A stretch of 64,000 nucleotides of DNA, taken from the NCBI GenBank assembly GCA_030762895.1, contig CM061062.1, forward strand, positions 285,444,397 to 285,508,396, written 5' to 3'. Below the pieces are notes generated by a model. The model did no database searches. It was given only the letters and a program-made list of their open reading frames with translations, and was not told the DNA's origin. The position numbers and the translations under genes are program-made. Numbering within the stretch: the first letter of the stretch is position 1; the number at the start of each line of letters is the position of its first letter. Of this stretch, positions 9,876-20,267 are shown piece after piece. This stretch comes from Sophora flavescens (Eukaryota > Streptophyta > Magnoliopsida > Fabales > Fabaceae).

Positions 9876-11520
9876 CTGGCAGCACAATTTGAATGTTGTA
9901 GTAGGAGTACTAGGGTTACTCTAACTCAAATACAAATCTCCAAAAGGAGCCACCGTATCAACTATTTACATATGAAGGACCTTAGTCCATGTACAGTTCC
10001 AATAGGAAACAAAAGCCTAATTGCATGTTTGGTTCAGATTGTTTCTGCCACAAACGGGAAAATGTAAACCCAATACAATTTTTCAGGAAGCTCAAAATTG
10101 AAACTTTTGATGAACGGAACTTTGAACGAAAAAATTAGCAAATTTACATTGAATGCAATTTACAACAAGAATTATGATATTTGAACATCCAATTTCAGAT
10201 ACCGTACACCATATGTGTTTATCCCCATCTCTCACTTACTTCTCATCTTTTTTTATACACACATCCCAAAAATACACCAAAAATCCAAAGAGACATCATA
10301 TGGTGTTCCAAATTTGGTGTTCAAATATAATTTCTCTAGACAAACAAGCCCTACAATGAATATGAGCATCAGTACATCAAAAAACAAAACACCAATGGCC
10401 CACACCTAAAACACAGCAGCCCTTGTACCTTTAGAAAGTAGGTAGCGATGGCTTAGGACCAAATCAAAAACACTAAGCCACCATACGGGGAGACACTTAG
10501 TTGAACCAAAAGAAGAACGGCACCGTGAGGATAGTAGCCAACCAAATTAAATCAGCGCAGCACATAAAGAAGAAGCATAGCAGAAACCCCTTTAAGTACC
10601 AGACAGAGACAAATAACTTGCACCATACACACCGTGGAGCAACCAGCAACAGTTGGAATAACCTAGAAATATAGAATATAGATATATATTGGATTACTCC
10701 CTAGCAATAGTAACACACATGCATGCAAATTACAAACACCTCCCACACCCACAATTCCTCATTCCTTTGTGATTTCATTAACACATAAACTTAAAATAAA
10801 AATTATAACTAACTATACTATTTATATACTATTTTTACATCACTTTTATATTAACGATCACATGCCAATGTATATTATGTGGTGAATGCAGATGTTCATC
10901 AATTTTCAATATTAATAATCGATTAACATTCCTTATCACCATATAATACATGTCTGTCATAAGTTATCAGTACGTTAATCAACAATATAAGTGACGTGAA
11001 AAAAAATAGCGTGTGAATATCTATTTTAACAAAACTTATGGATAATTAACCAAAAAAAATCCCCTTATACCTTGGATGCGCTATTAACAAAAAGAACTAC
11101 TAAATTGGACTTCTACAAAGGAAACATTAAAAAAGAAAAAGAAAAAAGCAACACAGGTCAGGGTATGCGTGAGATGGGCCTTTATACTAAACTAAATACG
11201 GGCCTTAAAATGAAGCCACTTCTAGAGAAAGAAAATCATTGTCCGTCTATGACTTTTAATTTTCCCACATCCCCATTTTAATTCCCCACCCCATTTAACT
11301 TTTTTTTTATTTTCTCTAACTACCCCCCTCTCGATTTTTCCTACCCACCCCTTCCCTTTCTTCTCCATTCTTCACTCTTATCATCTCGACCTAACCGACA
11401 CCCAAACCCACCCATATGCATCAATGGTATGAAGAATACATCTAATTGAAAATTGTTTTGTATTCGTTTACGAAAAAATAAATGATATCCATATGCATCA
11501 TGTCACTTTTTTTTTGGGTA
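9876..11520. other. Non-coding stretch, end of comparable duplication at 11108
   Basis: No recognisable gene or element boundary. CT-rich and CCCACC-rich blocks lie near 11270-11360. A T-run at about 11506-11516 could be the poly(A) end, on the minus strand, of the adjacent LINE fragment. Short open frames here have no domain content. Confidence 0.45.
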
Positions 11521-11556
11521 AGAAAGGAGGCAAAGTCAAAGAACTATACTCTAACA

Positions 11557-12030
11557 CTATGGGGCAAAAACAACCCCAGCTAGATCATTCAAAAGAAGAT
11601 CCCTGTAACCCCTAGGAGGTCTTTCCAACATATGAATTAAAAAATTACACTTATGAGAAAAACTAGCCAACCAGTCGACGACTCGATTCCCTTTTCTATA
11701 AGTATGAGAGAACTTAATATGCTAAGGACGATCAACAAGCTTACAAATAGCTTTAACCAGAGCACCACATGGATGAGTACTTGCGATATCTTCTTGCACC
11801 AACTTCACTGTTATAGAAGAATCACTCTCAAACCAAACATTGGATGACTAATTCTCCAAACTATAGGAGAGAGCTGAATATATTTCTTAGAGCTCTGCAA
11901 AGAGAACATATGATGATCCTAAATTGCGAGCAAATCCAAGTACCCAAGAACTAGAATGATCACAAAAAACTCCACCACACTTAGCAAGATGGCCATCAAT
12001 CACAGACCCATCCATATTGTATTTAAGCCA
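11557..12030 (-). pseudogene. LINE-type RNase H domain fragment
   Basis: One continuous minus-strand frame reads WLKYNMDGSVIDGHLAKCGG, GVFCDHSSSWVLGFARNLGS, FAEL, VWFESDSSITVKLVQED, FSHTYRKGNRVVDWLA and RPPRGYRDLLLNDLAGV, ending at TAG (11557-11559). This is the RNase H-like domain found at the C-terminus of plant non-LTR reverse transcriptases. The four acidic positions are recognisable (D of MDGS, E of AEL, D of ESDS, D of VVDWLA). Three in-frame stops interrupt it. The upstream RT is absent, as expected of a 5'-truncated or decayed copy. It differs from the plus-strand remnant at 4111-4697. Confidence 0.8.
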
Positions 12031-12109
12031 AGGGATACAATATTTTTTATTTAATTTTTTGTACTATCAATATAAAAATTGTTTAGTAAGCATATAAGTA
12101 CATAATACA

Positions 12110-12343
12110 AGGGGCAACTCTAGTGAGAGTGATCTCTTATTGTAAGTGTGAGAGGAGCAAATCTGGACCATTAAACCACACATGGATGGTCATGATTAAA
12201 AGTTATTTGGTGGTCATGTGATCACTTGAAAAAGTCACATGATTTTATGTTCTAATCTTGACCATTCATGTATGATCCAAAGGTCCAGATTTACTCCTCT
12301 CATATATCATAATAACATACTCTTCTCACTTGAGTTGCTCCCT
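12110..12343. mobile_element. Foldback MITE, 234 bp
   Basis: Nearly the whole element is an imperfect palindrome. The left arm AGGGGCAACTCTAGTGAGAG ... GAGAGGAGCAAATCTGGACC pairs with the right arm GGTCCAGATTTACTCCTCTC ... GAGTTGCTCCCT. Flanks show 8-bp direct repeats with one mismatch (ATAATACA at 12102-12109, ATAATATA at 12344-12351). That length fits hAT or Mutator-type elements. It has no coding capacity. Confidence 0.72.
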
Positions 12344-12351
12344 ATAATATA

Positions 12352-12797
12352 ATATCACATTATTAGAGTTTTCATTAAAGTTTGTTACCCAAATCGACAA
12401 TTTGACATTGAAATAAAAATGTACCCAAAAAATTTATGAATAAACTTTATTAAAAAAGTTGTATAAAAAACTAATGAATGAAATTTTCGATTTTTTTTAA
12501 ACAGAGAAATAAAATTTGTGATGTGAAAAGAGAAGGACATCCATCAAACTCATCAAAGTGAATACAAAACCACTACTTATAAGTTGGAGTGTTTACGGAT
12601 CGATTTGGATCGATTTTGAGACAAAAATTATCCGATCGAAAGATTAAAACAACATGCAGTTTGTTTCGATTTGGATTGCTTACTTAAAAAAAATATGATC
12701 GGATCCGATCGAATTAAGTGCAATTTGGATTGGATTGGTTAATTCAACTTTCACGACATATCATTACATATTTATATTACTTCAAAGAATCAATATT
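12352..12797. other. Non-coding stretch
   Basis: A+T-rich. A cluster of GATCGATTTGGATCG-like and GATCGGATCCGATCG-like dyads lies at about 12597-12725 and may be a degraded small element. No gene is supported. Confidence 0.4.
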
Positions 12798-12814
12798 CAC
12801 TGGTGTAGAAAAGG

Positions 12815-13045
12815 GATTTCACATCGGTTATTTTTGGCTTTTCACGGTTTTCAAACTGATGTTGAAAAGACTGATGTTGTTTATTGTTACTTTTCACATC
12901 GGTTTCAAAACCGATGTTTAAAGTACATTTTTAACAGCGGTTTTAACATTAACCGATGTGGAAAGTTCATTTGTCAATGGGTAACCTATTGGAAATATCA
13001 CTTTCCACATCGGTTTTGTTTAAAACCGATGTGAAAAGTATAATT
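12815..13045. repeat. CACTA subterminal repeat array
   Basis: Four or so inverted-repeat units, for example ACATCGGTTTCAAAACCGAT, CAGCGGTTTTAACATTAACC and ACATCGGTTTTGTTTAAAAC, each a short dyad of ACATCGGTT with a spacer. In this superfamily such arrays are the transposase binding sites near the ends. Confidence 0.85.
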
Positions 13046-13361
13046 TTTTTTAAAACTCTTTTTTACATTTCTATCATTCCTTTCCCCTGTTTCAGTAATG
13101 CAGATCAATACCAGAATAACATATTCTAAATATTCTCAACACAATCACTTTTGTAAAACAAAAACACACTAAATTAATATATACTGAATTTATTACGAAC
13201 AATACATATGTACGTTCAATTACATTCAGACAACAAAGATAATTAGAAACCAAAAAGCTACATGATATATTATAGATTTCATATCAAAATACATATGATC
13301 AGTCAAAAGTACACTATAGCTAGTACATGATAAGTTTTTAAACTAACTACATATATACAAA

Positions 13362-14681
13362 CTATGGTTGGTACACTTCAAGAAAGAAAGTTGCCCAACG
13401 CCTCCTTATGTTGTTGATGTCGGAATCAAATAATGGAGTTGGATTGTTGAATATCTGCAAGTTTAATTGGACAAAAGATTATATCTTTTAAGTAATAAAC
13501 TAACATAAAACATATAACGAATCTATAACTGTTACTTCTAATTGTATCAATTAACATGTACCACGTGCCATCTTTCAGTGATCCTGGAGGAGATAATTTC
13601 GAACATCCGCTTCATCACATAGTATCCACATTCCCATGATCCACGTTGTATACATGACTACGTACAAATGAAACCCAATTAGAATATGAGGAATTAAATA
13701 GAAATCAATAATTATACCCACTGCATATGATGCATTTGAACTAATAAATATCTTACGCTAGGAATAATCCATCTGATAGCCCAACGCCTTTCACCATGCA
13801 ACATGTGGTTTGCATTAATAGAACTATCATGACAAAATAAACATTAATTAAAGTATATCTAATAGATTTCAGATAATTAAAACAACTGCATTACTGATTA
13901 TAAAGTATTTTAATGCTTACGTTTCGATGATCGTCTTCAGTTCATTCGCCGGCTTATTTCCAATTGAGCAGAAGAAGACCACGACGTTCATCCTAGGGTA
14001 CAAGATCAACAGTTGCCAATGCTGGCTGTATTTGCGGAACAATTAGTGACTAAGTCATATATAGTTATAATTAAATAACCGGTACTTACTTATTGAGATA
14101 AGGCGTAAGGTAGAATTGATGATCGTCTCGGGCAAGTATATCATGTATGGTGGTGATGGTCTTCGATGCTAGGAGAACATCACCCTGAATGAACATGGGG
14201 TAAATGAACCCATAAAGGGTGAGGTTACCCTGATCAACTAACATACGATGCAGATACCTAATATATTGAAAAAACATGTTAATTATCATAGTATTTAAAA
14301 ATTAATTACTTAACTTATAAATAAAATGTACTTACGTGCACCATAACGATAGGTGTGCAGAACTAGCCATTTCTTTATTGAGTACAATCTCCATAAGTCC
14401 CTTCTTTGGGATATACAGTTCATCACCTGGACTGGCATCATGTTCCAACCTTACCAAAGCTGCGTCATTCTCCATGGTAACAACCTGTATAGCCAGAAGT
14501 TTAAAAACATCACCAGGTGACCCTTTGTCGGTCCCCTAAACAACAAAGATATATATTAGTAATCACAGATAATTTATTTCATTCGTAATTAATTAAATTG
14601 TCAAATGAATACCTTGGCAAGAGCAGACATCTCTGGTCTTCCTGGATCCGACCTTTTAGGCAGAATATCATGTCCAACATC
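13362..14681 (-). CDS. Ulp1-like (C48) cysteine protease gene of the CACTA element, seven exons
   Basis: The exons, all with GT-AG junctions in consistent phase on the minus strand, are 14681-14613, 14535-14336, 14257-14090, 14025-13921, 13823-13757, 13657-13562 and 13454-13362 (stop TAG). The reading includes SLWCTYLHRMLVDQGN, then TPYLNNQHWQLLILYP with the catalytic His. It continues with VVVFFCSIGNKPANELK, then WECGYYVMKRMFEIIS with the catalytic Cys, and ends FDSDINNIRRRWATFFLEVY. This is the deSUMOylase-like C48 fold widely captured by plant CACTA and MULE elements, whose role in transposition is unproven. The exon chain looks open, but the gene continues upstream into exons with breaks (14769-15398, 15479-15695, 15838-16276), so the full protein is probably not made. 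Confidence 0.78.
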
Positions 14682-14768
14682 CTATAACGAATAAAAATAA
14701 AACATTATCTTTAAACAATAATAAATAATTTCAACTATGAATATAGAAAAACACAACTAACTGAATAC

Positions 14769-16000
14769 CTCAGATGCAACAAGAAAGCTGACCAGTCTTC
14801 TTGGCCAGAGGATGAAGTTACCGAGGGCCTGACCCACTGTTTGAACCTCCTCAGTGGGCACAGGGACTCGAACATCAGCATCTCGAATAATCTCAACAAC
14901 GACCCTCACCTGATCATCCGGAAATAAACGATGGTGTATGGTATTACCTAAGTTATTATGTGCCCTCCCCAATGCCACTAAGCGGCGATCATGATGATCA
15001 TCAACATACAGCTCACACCTATCAGGGTCGTCATCATCATCATCATCACCACCATCATCATTTTCAGGCTGATGAGGAGGATCACATGAGCCCTTAGTGC
15101 TCACATGGACAGAGGGTTGGACAGAGGGTTGGACACCGACTGTCATCTGCTGGGCAAACTGCTCGGCCATCTCCTGTCTAAGCTCAGCTGCAATCTCTTG
15201 TTTTAGTCGTGCTCTATCTGCATCAACATCCCTGTGGCATTGGTGTGAAGATGAACCATGGTATTGGCGAATGCCGACGCCCCATCCAACACCAATGACA
15301 CGGCTCGGGTGGTCTGGTTTACCGATGGCAGCTGCTAAGATATCATCGCGTCCTCTAGGAACAGAGGTTCCATGGGTTACCTGCTCGTCCAAGGCATCCT
15401 ATCACATATAAAATATCAGGTCACATTACAATTCGGTAACAATCTTAAAATGACAATTACAATTCAAACTATACTTACAATCTTCTCAGCTACTTAGTGG
15501 GCCTCCTCAGATGTATATTATCCCGTTTTTCTTTGTCGGGCCCTCTTCCATTTACGATGGCGTGCGGGTGGAGGTGGATCAACAACCTCTGGACGATTTT
15601 TAGAGTTAGGATCCGCCTGAGATGCTGCTTCCTGACGTGCTTTCTTTTGCTCTTCACCATTATCTGACCAAGCTTTTTATATCCCCCACGAGACATGACA
15701 TGGGGGTAGACATTCTTGCTTTGGTTTTCCTACCCCTTTTTCCTCTTCTCCTGTTATAAATAGAAGACAATTAAATTACATAAGTAAATAAAATTAATGA
15801 AATTACATAAATTTAGAGACAAATCAAATAAGTTAACCTGAAAGCCGGGATCATGTCGGCTCTGAACAAAGCGATCCCACGTCGCCTGGTCAAGAAACGG
15901 GTACACCTCAAGTGGGTTCTTTTCACATGTTTGATTGAATACATAGTATCTGCCCAGGTTGACCTTAAAAGCCCTCCAACTCTCACCAGCATACTTTTTC
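14769..16000 (-). pseudogene. Plant En/Spm-associated protein, N-terminal exons of the Ulp1-like gene
   Basis: Exon 15398-14769 begins DALDEQVTHGTSVPRGRDDI and ends with VQTVGQALGNFILWPRRLV before a GT donor. This is the DUF8039-type region that precedes Ulp1 in plant CACTA second genes. It includes an Asp-rich tract (DDGGDDDDDDDPDRCELYV). Exon 15838 upward reads ESWRAFKVNLGRYYVFNQTC and YPFLDQATWDRFVQSRHDPG, the conserved block of the same family. The exon at 15479-15695 (MSRGGYKKLG start) shows frame disruption relative to the usual SRGGY block. Upstream, the gene runs straight into TNP2 sequence without its own start. Confidence 0.7.
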
Positions 16001-16276
16001 TCAATCTATGATAAGGATGATTACGTCGGAGAAATCTCCGATGCCCAAGGTAAATTGTCTTCCTTCCATGTTGCAGTTGATGGTAACATGTGCCTTTTTC
16101 ACATATTGGACATGCTTTATGCCCCTTAACACTATACCCACACAGGTTCCCGTATGCTGGAAAGTCATTGATGGTGCAAAATAACATGGCACGCAATCTG
16201 AATGTCTCACGGCAATACCCGTCGATCATATCAACGCCTTCATCCCACAACATTCTCAAGTCTTCAATCAAGGGAA
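16001..16276 (-). pseudogene. TNP2-type CACTA transposase fragment
   Basis: The minus strand reads PLIEDLRMLWDEGVDMIDGY, RLRAMLFCTINDFPAYGNLC, GYSVKGHKACPICEKGTCYH and GHRRFLRRNHPYHRLRK. This is the Transposase_21 (TNP2) core including the CPIC motif, matching the + strand CACTA at 21371-21531 and 25981-26095. At about 16005 it is joined to the second CACTA gene, which normally lies several exons downstream, so an internal deletion fused the two. At 16276 the match to TNP2 ends abruptly against unrelated G+C-rich DNA. Confidence 0.85.
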
Positions 16277-17085
16277 GGGGGTAATCCACCATGGAAGGCG
16301 GTGGCCGAGCTCACCTCGGTGGAGGGCGGTGCGTTTCGCGCTGGAGAACGCGTGCAGGCTGCACGTTTTGTGGTCCCTCAAGTCGACGACAACGCAGTTC
16401 CGAGCGGCTTCGGGCAGTGGCGATCGACACGGTGTCGCGGCTGTGCAGGGTGGCGGCGGGCGGTTTGGAACGGCAAGGGGGAAGAAGATGGAGTGAGGGA
16501 GAAAGAATAAGAAGATGGGTGAGAAGGAAGAAGCAGAGAAAGAAAAGAGACGAATGATGGGGAAGGGTGGGTTTACGGGTCATTAAGGGAGAGAGGAGAG
16601 ATAAAATTTAGTTTTGTATTAGTGGGTGCACTATGAGGGATAAATATTAAGCCTAAAATAAACATGTTTTTATTTTTTGGAATCTAAAAATAAAGATTGA
16701 TAAATATATGATTTCGAAATTCAAATTAGAGTAAAGATTAATAGTTGAACTGATTAACTAAGAAAATACTCGGTCCAAAATTTAATCTCCGATTAATGTC
16801 AAACCGGTTTATTTTCAAATCTAAAATTAAATAGAATGAAAATATGGAAATGCTTTTCTCTTAATCATATTATTTAAAACATTTTTCTGTACTGGTAATA
16901 ATAGTGACAATAACGTAAATTATTATCTAGTAAGCGTGCATTCACTGAAATAAGTTAGTGCTAACGCACCCAATAAAATAATTCGAAGAGAGTAATTCAA
17001 TTACTCAAACTAAACCGCATAACAAAATAAACATAAACATCCAAATAAAATAATTAATCATATGTGTAAAAACTAGGGTGTTACA
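16277..17085 (+). repeat. Truncated LTR-like segment with G+C-rich and purine-rich blocks
   Basis: The segment ends GGGTGTTACA (17076-17085), the usual 3' end of a gypsy-type LTR whose start would be TGTAACACCC, but no such start is present. The left part (16285-16480) is unusually G+C-rich for this window. It is followed by a purine-rich tract (16480-16610), then A+T-rich sequence. On the opposite strand this resembles a CT-rich leader plus a short open frame, so a captured gene fragment is an alternative. The junction with the CACTA element at 16276 is abrupt. Confidence 0.4.
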
Positions 17086-17147
17086 AAACACATAAATCTT
17101 CTATATTCAACTATGTTCGTTTTTATTTTCTAAAATCTAGCATGTTG

Positions 17148-17460
17148 CTAAATCGCAAAAATTACTTGATTTTGAAGAGTTGCAAAGTGTTCAATAATCT
17201 GATTTAGTATAGATCTTGAATTCTGATTCTCCTTCTTCACTTTGTCTAGCTACATTTGCAGCAAGCCCAACTAAAAATCACTCCCAAACAAAACTACTTA
17301 TATCATGTCCAACACAAGGGATATCAACCAAAATTTATGCTGATGATTAAAATGATCATGTGCTTGTGTGTTTAAATTATTGAAGATTACTCACTTGGGT
17401 TTGGGGCTGCTCTTCAATTTGGGGAGGCTGTTCTGAGTTATTCAGGCCAAAAAATACCTT
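17148..17460 (-). pseudogene. WRKY-type (group II) leucine-zipper region fragment
   Basis: A minus-strand exon, 17270-17148 after an AG acceptor, reads LGLLQM, a TAG stop, then LDKVKKENQNSRSILNQIIE and HFATLQNQV. This heptad pattern (L..V..EN....L..I...F..LQ..) is the coiled coil that precedes the WRKY domain in group IIa/IIb factors. The upstream exon ending at 17395 before GTGAGT reads VFFGLNNSEQPPQIEEQPQT. The WRKY domain itself is absent: after LQNQV the frame ends at TAG (17148-17150). It is a broken remnant of a host transcription factor gene, perhaps moved here by an element. Confidence 0.5.
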
Positions 17461-19017
17461 ATATAGCTTCGTAGTGATTCTAATAGGGATGTGCCTGATC
17501 GAAGTTGAGAAACCTGAGCACTTCAACCCAAATATATGCCTCTATCTAATAAAACATGTGTATACATAGCTAGAGAAAGCAAATGTACCATAAAAGAAAA
17601 TTGTAATGCTTTCATGGCCACTAAAAGTTCTAGTTGGCTTTTCATGGCAATTACTATTGCTATAAAATGCTAAGATTATTTGTCACTCAAATTATGCATG
17701 ACTTGGCTAACAAAAGTTATAATGGCAATAATATCTATTCCTAAAACACTAAAATCATCACAAAGAAACACTCCAAATAAACCATACTAAATTTCATTTG
17801 AACAAAACAAATGTAAAACATCCACAATTGAATGGATTGAAAATAGTCGTAACCCACCACCGACTGAAATTTCATATCTCTTTCTTGAGAATCTTTACCT
17901 CTGAAAAAACTTATGCAAATGATGAAGTGGTTCTGGGAAAGAAGAAAAGAGTAGTTTCTGAAGAATCTCCAAACATAAGTGTAGAAGAAAGATAGAGAAG
18001 AGCTCTGGAGAAAGGTTTACCGAACAAAGCTTTATGAAGCTTCAGGTGACGTCGACAATGATGGAGGCACAGGAGTTCGGGTAGATATAGGGAGAGCAAG
18101 CGAGCGAGACCTCCGATTTAGGGTTTCCATATTCCCTAATGTTAGTGAGCATGGGCTTTAGAGAGAGGAGAGTGAGAACCCAGCTAGAGAAACCATTCCT
18201 CCAACAGGAGAATGTAGCAGCCGACGGTGTCCCTATAGTCGCTTCTCCACCTCTCCTTCCTCCATCAGTGACTGAGGGCGTATTGCACTCCATCTCTTTC
18301 ATTTCATCTATTTTTTTCTTCTTTGAAAGCTGAACACTGTAGAATGTAGATGACAACACGACACCGAATATAACACGACACCTCTGCTCATAAGAGGTCA
18401 AACACTCAAACTTTGTTGTTTGACTTTTTTAATAAAACAAAATGCCCCAAAAAGACAAACAACATGAACAATCCACAAATCAACACGTGTCCACCAGTGT
18501 TGTGCTACAGTAGAAAAACATCTTCAGTGTTTACAAGTGTATATTGATGCATGGTGTAAACGGTAGCACTGTTACTAGATGAGGATATTTTTCTTTTTTA
18601 TAAAGCAAAAAGTGTATTAATTGGAGGATTAGGAATACTCACACCATATACAACCCAAAAATTGGGTCATACACCAACGAAATACATCAAGTATACCCTA
18701 AAAAAGATGAAAAAAGATATATCCGTAAGATTACCCTGATAGCTATATCTGCACCTATACAGTAGCCAAAAAAAAATGAAGATTACATAACCCACTCTTT
18801 GAAGTGTAATCCCCTAAAGTCCCGTAGATTACATAACCCTAGATGAAGATATGGTTTATCCGGTTTCTTCACTTCCATTCAAAAGGCTAAATTCCAACTA
18901 ATTAGTTGATTGATAATTTAATTTAGTTGGCTAATATAAAATAGTAAAAATTGTGGTTAATATATTTTTAAAAATTACATGTAACATACAAAATATAATA
19001 AATTAATAGTTTAATTT
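17461..19017. other. Non-coding stretch, possible upstream debris of the WRKY fragment
   Basis: I see no convincing gene. Minus-strand sequence at 17900-18400 holds short open frames and CT-rich parts that could be an old promoter and leader for the WRKY remnant, but no domain supports this. CACCAGTG occurs near 18493 but has no subterminal repeats beside it. Confidence 0.35.
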
Positions 19018-19019
19018 TT

Positions 19020-19177
19020 ATGCACTGTCAGTGTAAAGATTTTTACACTAACAACCAATCAAAAATCATGGAATTGGTGACTTTTAAGGTGGTTAGGATA
19101 TGAGTCAAACATTTTTAATGCTGTGTCAATTTCTGATTGGTTGACAATGTAAAAAAATCTTTATACTGTCAGTGTAT
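19020..19177. mobile_element. Small palindromic MITE
   Basis: The ends pair as inverted repeats: ATGCACTGTCAGTGTAAAGA at the left against TCTTTATACTGTCAGTGTAT at the right. Both arms include the CCAATCA/TGATTGG phrase. Total length is about 158 bp, non-coding. A diverged relative lies at 32965-33120. The target duplication was not resolved. Confidence 0.7.
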
Positions 19178-19479
19178 AGTAATTAAATCCATAAATTAAT
19201 ACCCTTATTATTTCAGCATGTCCCAGAATCAATTGATCATCTTATTGTTAGGAGTGGAAATGGGTGAAGAAAAATCATATCCTCAATTAAATAGGTTGAT
19301 CTATTTTTCTAATTCAAAGCCTAAGTCTATTTTCAAATCTATTGGGTTCCAATATGCCAACAAGTCTTCTTAAATGGGCCAATGGACTTTTTAACGAAGG
19401 GTTTCTTTCATGTGACAAATTCTTTTGGGTGTTGCTTTGTACACCACACACTAGTGAAAAATATGCCTGTAATGACTGG

Positions 19480-19720
19480 ATGTAACATCGGTTAGTTTAA
19501 AACCATTGTTACAAAAGAGGCGGTGGCAGTATCATAAATAACTGGTTTATTTAATACACTTATAACAGTGATTGTTTGAAAACCGATGTTACAAGTAAGC
19601 AAATCTTAAGAAACATGGTGGAGGGAAAAACTTGTAACAATGGTTGTTTCATAACCGTTGTTACAAGTGACATGTTACATCGGTTGGCCAGGAAACCGAC
19701 GTTACACGTCTTTATATTTT
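19480..19720. repeat. Left subterminal repeat array of the CACTA element
   Basis: At least four dyads of the form TAACATCGGTT ... AACCGATGTTAC or close variants (AACAATGGTTG ... AACCGTTGTTAC, ACATCGGTTGG ... AACCGACGTTAC). The matching right array is at 28440-28665. Confidence 0.85.
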
Positions 19721-19885
19721 ACCATATGAAAACTCAAGTCTAGCTAATTCACTCCTGCGCCGTAACACTCAAGTCTCTACGTTCCTTCGTCCTCCTCTAC
19801 CCTAACACTCACTCACGCCACCGTTCCTCGTCCTCCCTCACTTACCCCACCTGAAAGGACCACCATTGCTGCTTCTTCATCATTC

Positions 19886-20258
19886 GTAAGCTCTCTCTCC
19901 CTTTCCCTCTTTTATTTTCCTTTTTAATACCACCTTTTATTTTGCGTTTCTATCTTTTTTGTTTTTGGTTTCATTTTGGGTTTCATTGTTTTTTGTGGTT
20001 TATTCTGTGCGTTTCTGTTTCATTATGATTTTGGATTACTTGATAAAATGAATTGTAAACTATGGCTGTTGTTTTGCTTATGGATCATGCTCGTGCTCAT
20101 GCTCATGGTTGTGTATTTGCAAAGGTGATGATAATGTAGTTTGTTAGGGTTTAGATGCTGCCCTGTGAAATGTATTGATCATTGATGCAAGGAAATATCA
20201 TTGGAGTCCATCTTATTTTAGCCCCTTAACTTAATCATAGTTGTGTGTATATTTACAG
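19886..20258 (+). other. Probable intron in the leader of the TNP2 gene
   Basis: GTAAGC at 19886 follows a C-rich leader (19745-19885). TTTACAG ends at 20258, ten bases before the transposase ATG at 20268. The interior is T-rich with branch-like sequences. Confidence 0.55.
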
Positions 20259-20267
20259 AATTTAACT

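Larger units (their letters stand above)
1..11108. repeat. Left copy of a direct segmental duplication
   Basis: Positions 4000-11108 match 56918-64000 almost base for base in the same orientation. Where I compared lines by eye there are about 1-2 mismatches per 60 bases plus small indels. The copia element to the left (1-3999) matches 34580-36987 plus 55470-56917. The offset is 52918 bases at the copia right border and 52892 at the far right, so copy B has a net loss of 26 bases. Both ends lie outside what can be compared: copy A starts before the window and copy B runs past base 64000. The whole cargo is repeat-derived. Divergence looks too high for allelic variation in most species, but haplotype mis-joining in the assembly cannot be excluded from sequence alone. 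Confidence 0.95.
12798..16276 (-). mobile_element. CACTA (En/Spm) element with Ulp1-like gene, 5' end lost
   Basis: The terminus at 12798 (CACTGGTG, a one-base variant of CACTAGTG) is followed by dyad repeats of ACATCGGTT/AACCGATGT as in the CACTA element at 19449. Coding exons on the minus strand give a TNP2 transposase fragment fused to the second CACTA gene (plant transposase plus Ulp1-like protease). Homology to TNP2 stops abruptly at about 16276, and no second terminus is found beyond, so the 5' half has been deleted or replaced. The 3-bp sequence outside the surviving terminus is ATT. Confidence 0.82.

Noticed and set aside
9732..10067. 111-codon open frame present in both duplicates (also 62621-62956)
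   Set aside because: Built largely from the three-copy minisatellite; no recognisable protein pattern.
16291..16583. Overlapping open frames of 88-102 codons on both strands in G+C-rich DNA
   Set aside because: Open frames on both strands are expected from base composition; no domain was seen.
18042..18401. 119-codon minus-strand frame
   Set aside because: No recognisable motif. It may be leader sequence of the WRKY remnant, but nothing supports a product.
18486..18500. CACCAGTG as the missing terminus of the CACTA element at 12798
   Set aside because: No subterminal repeats next to it, and the following bases do not match the ATT flank at the other end.
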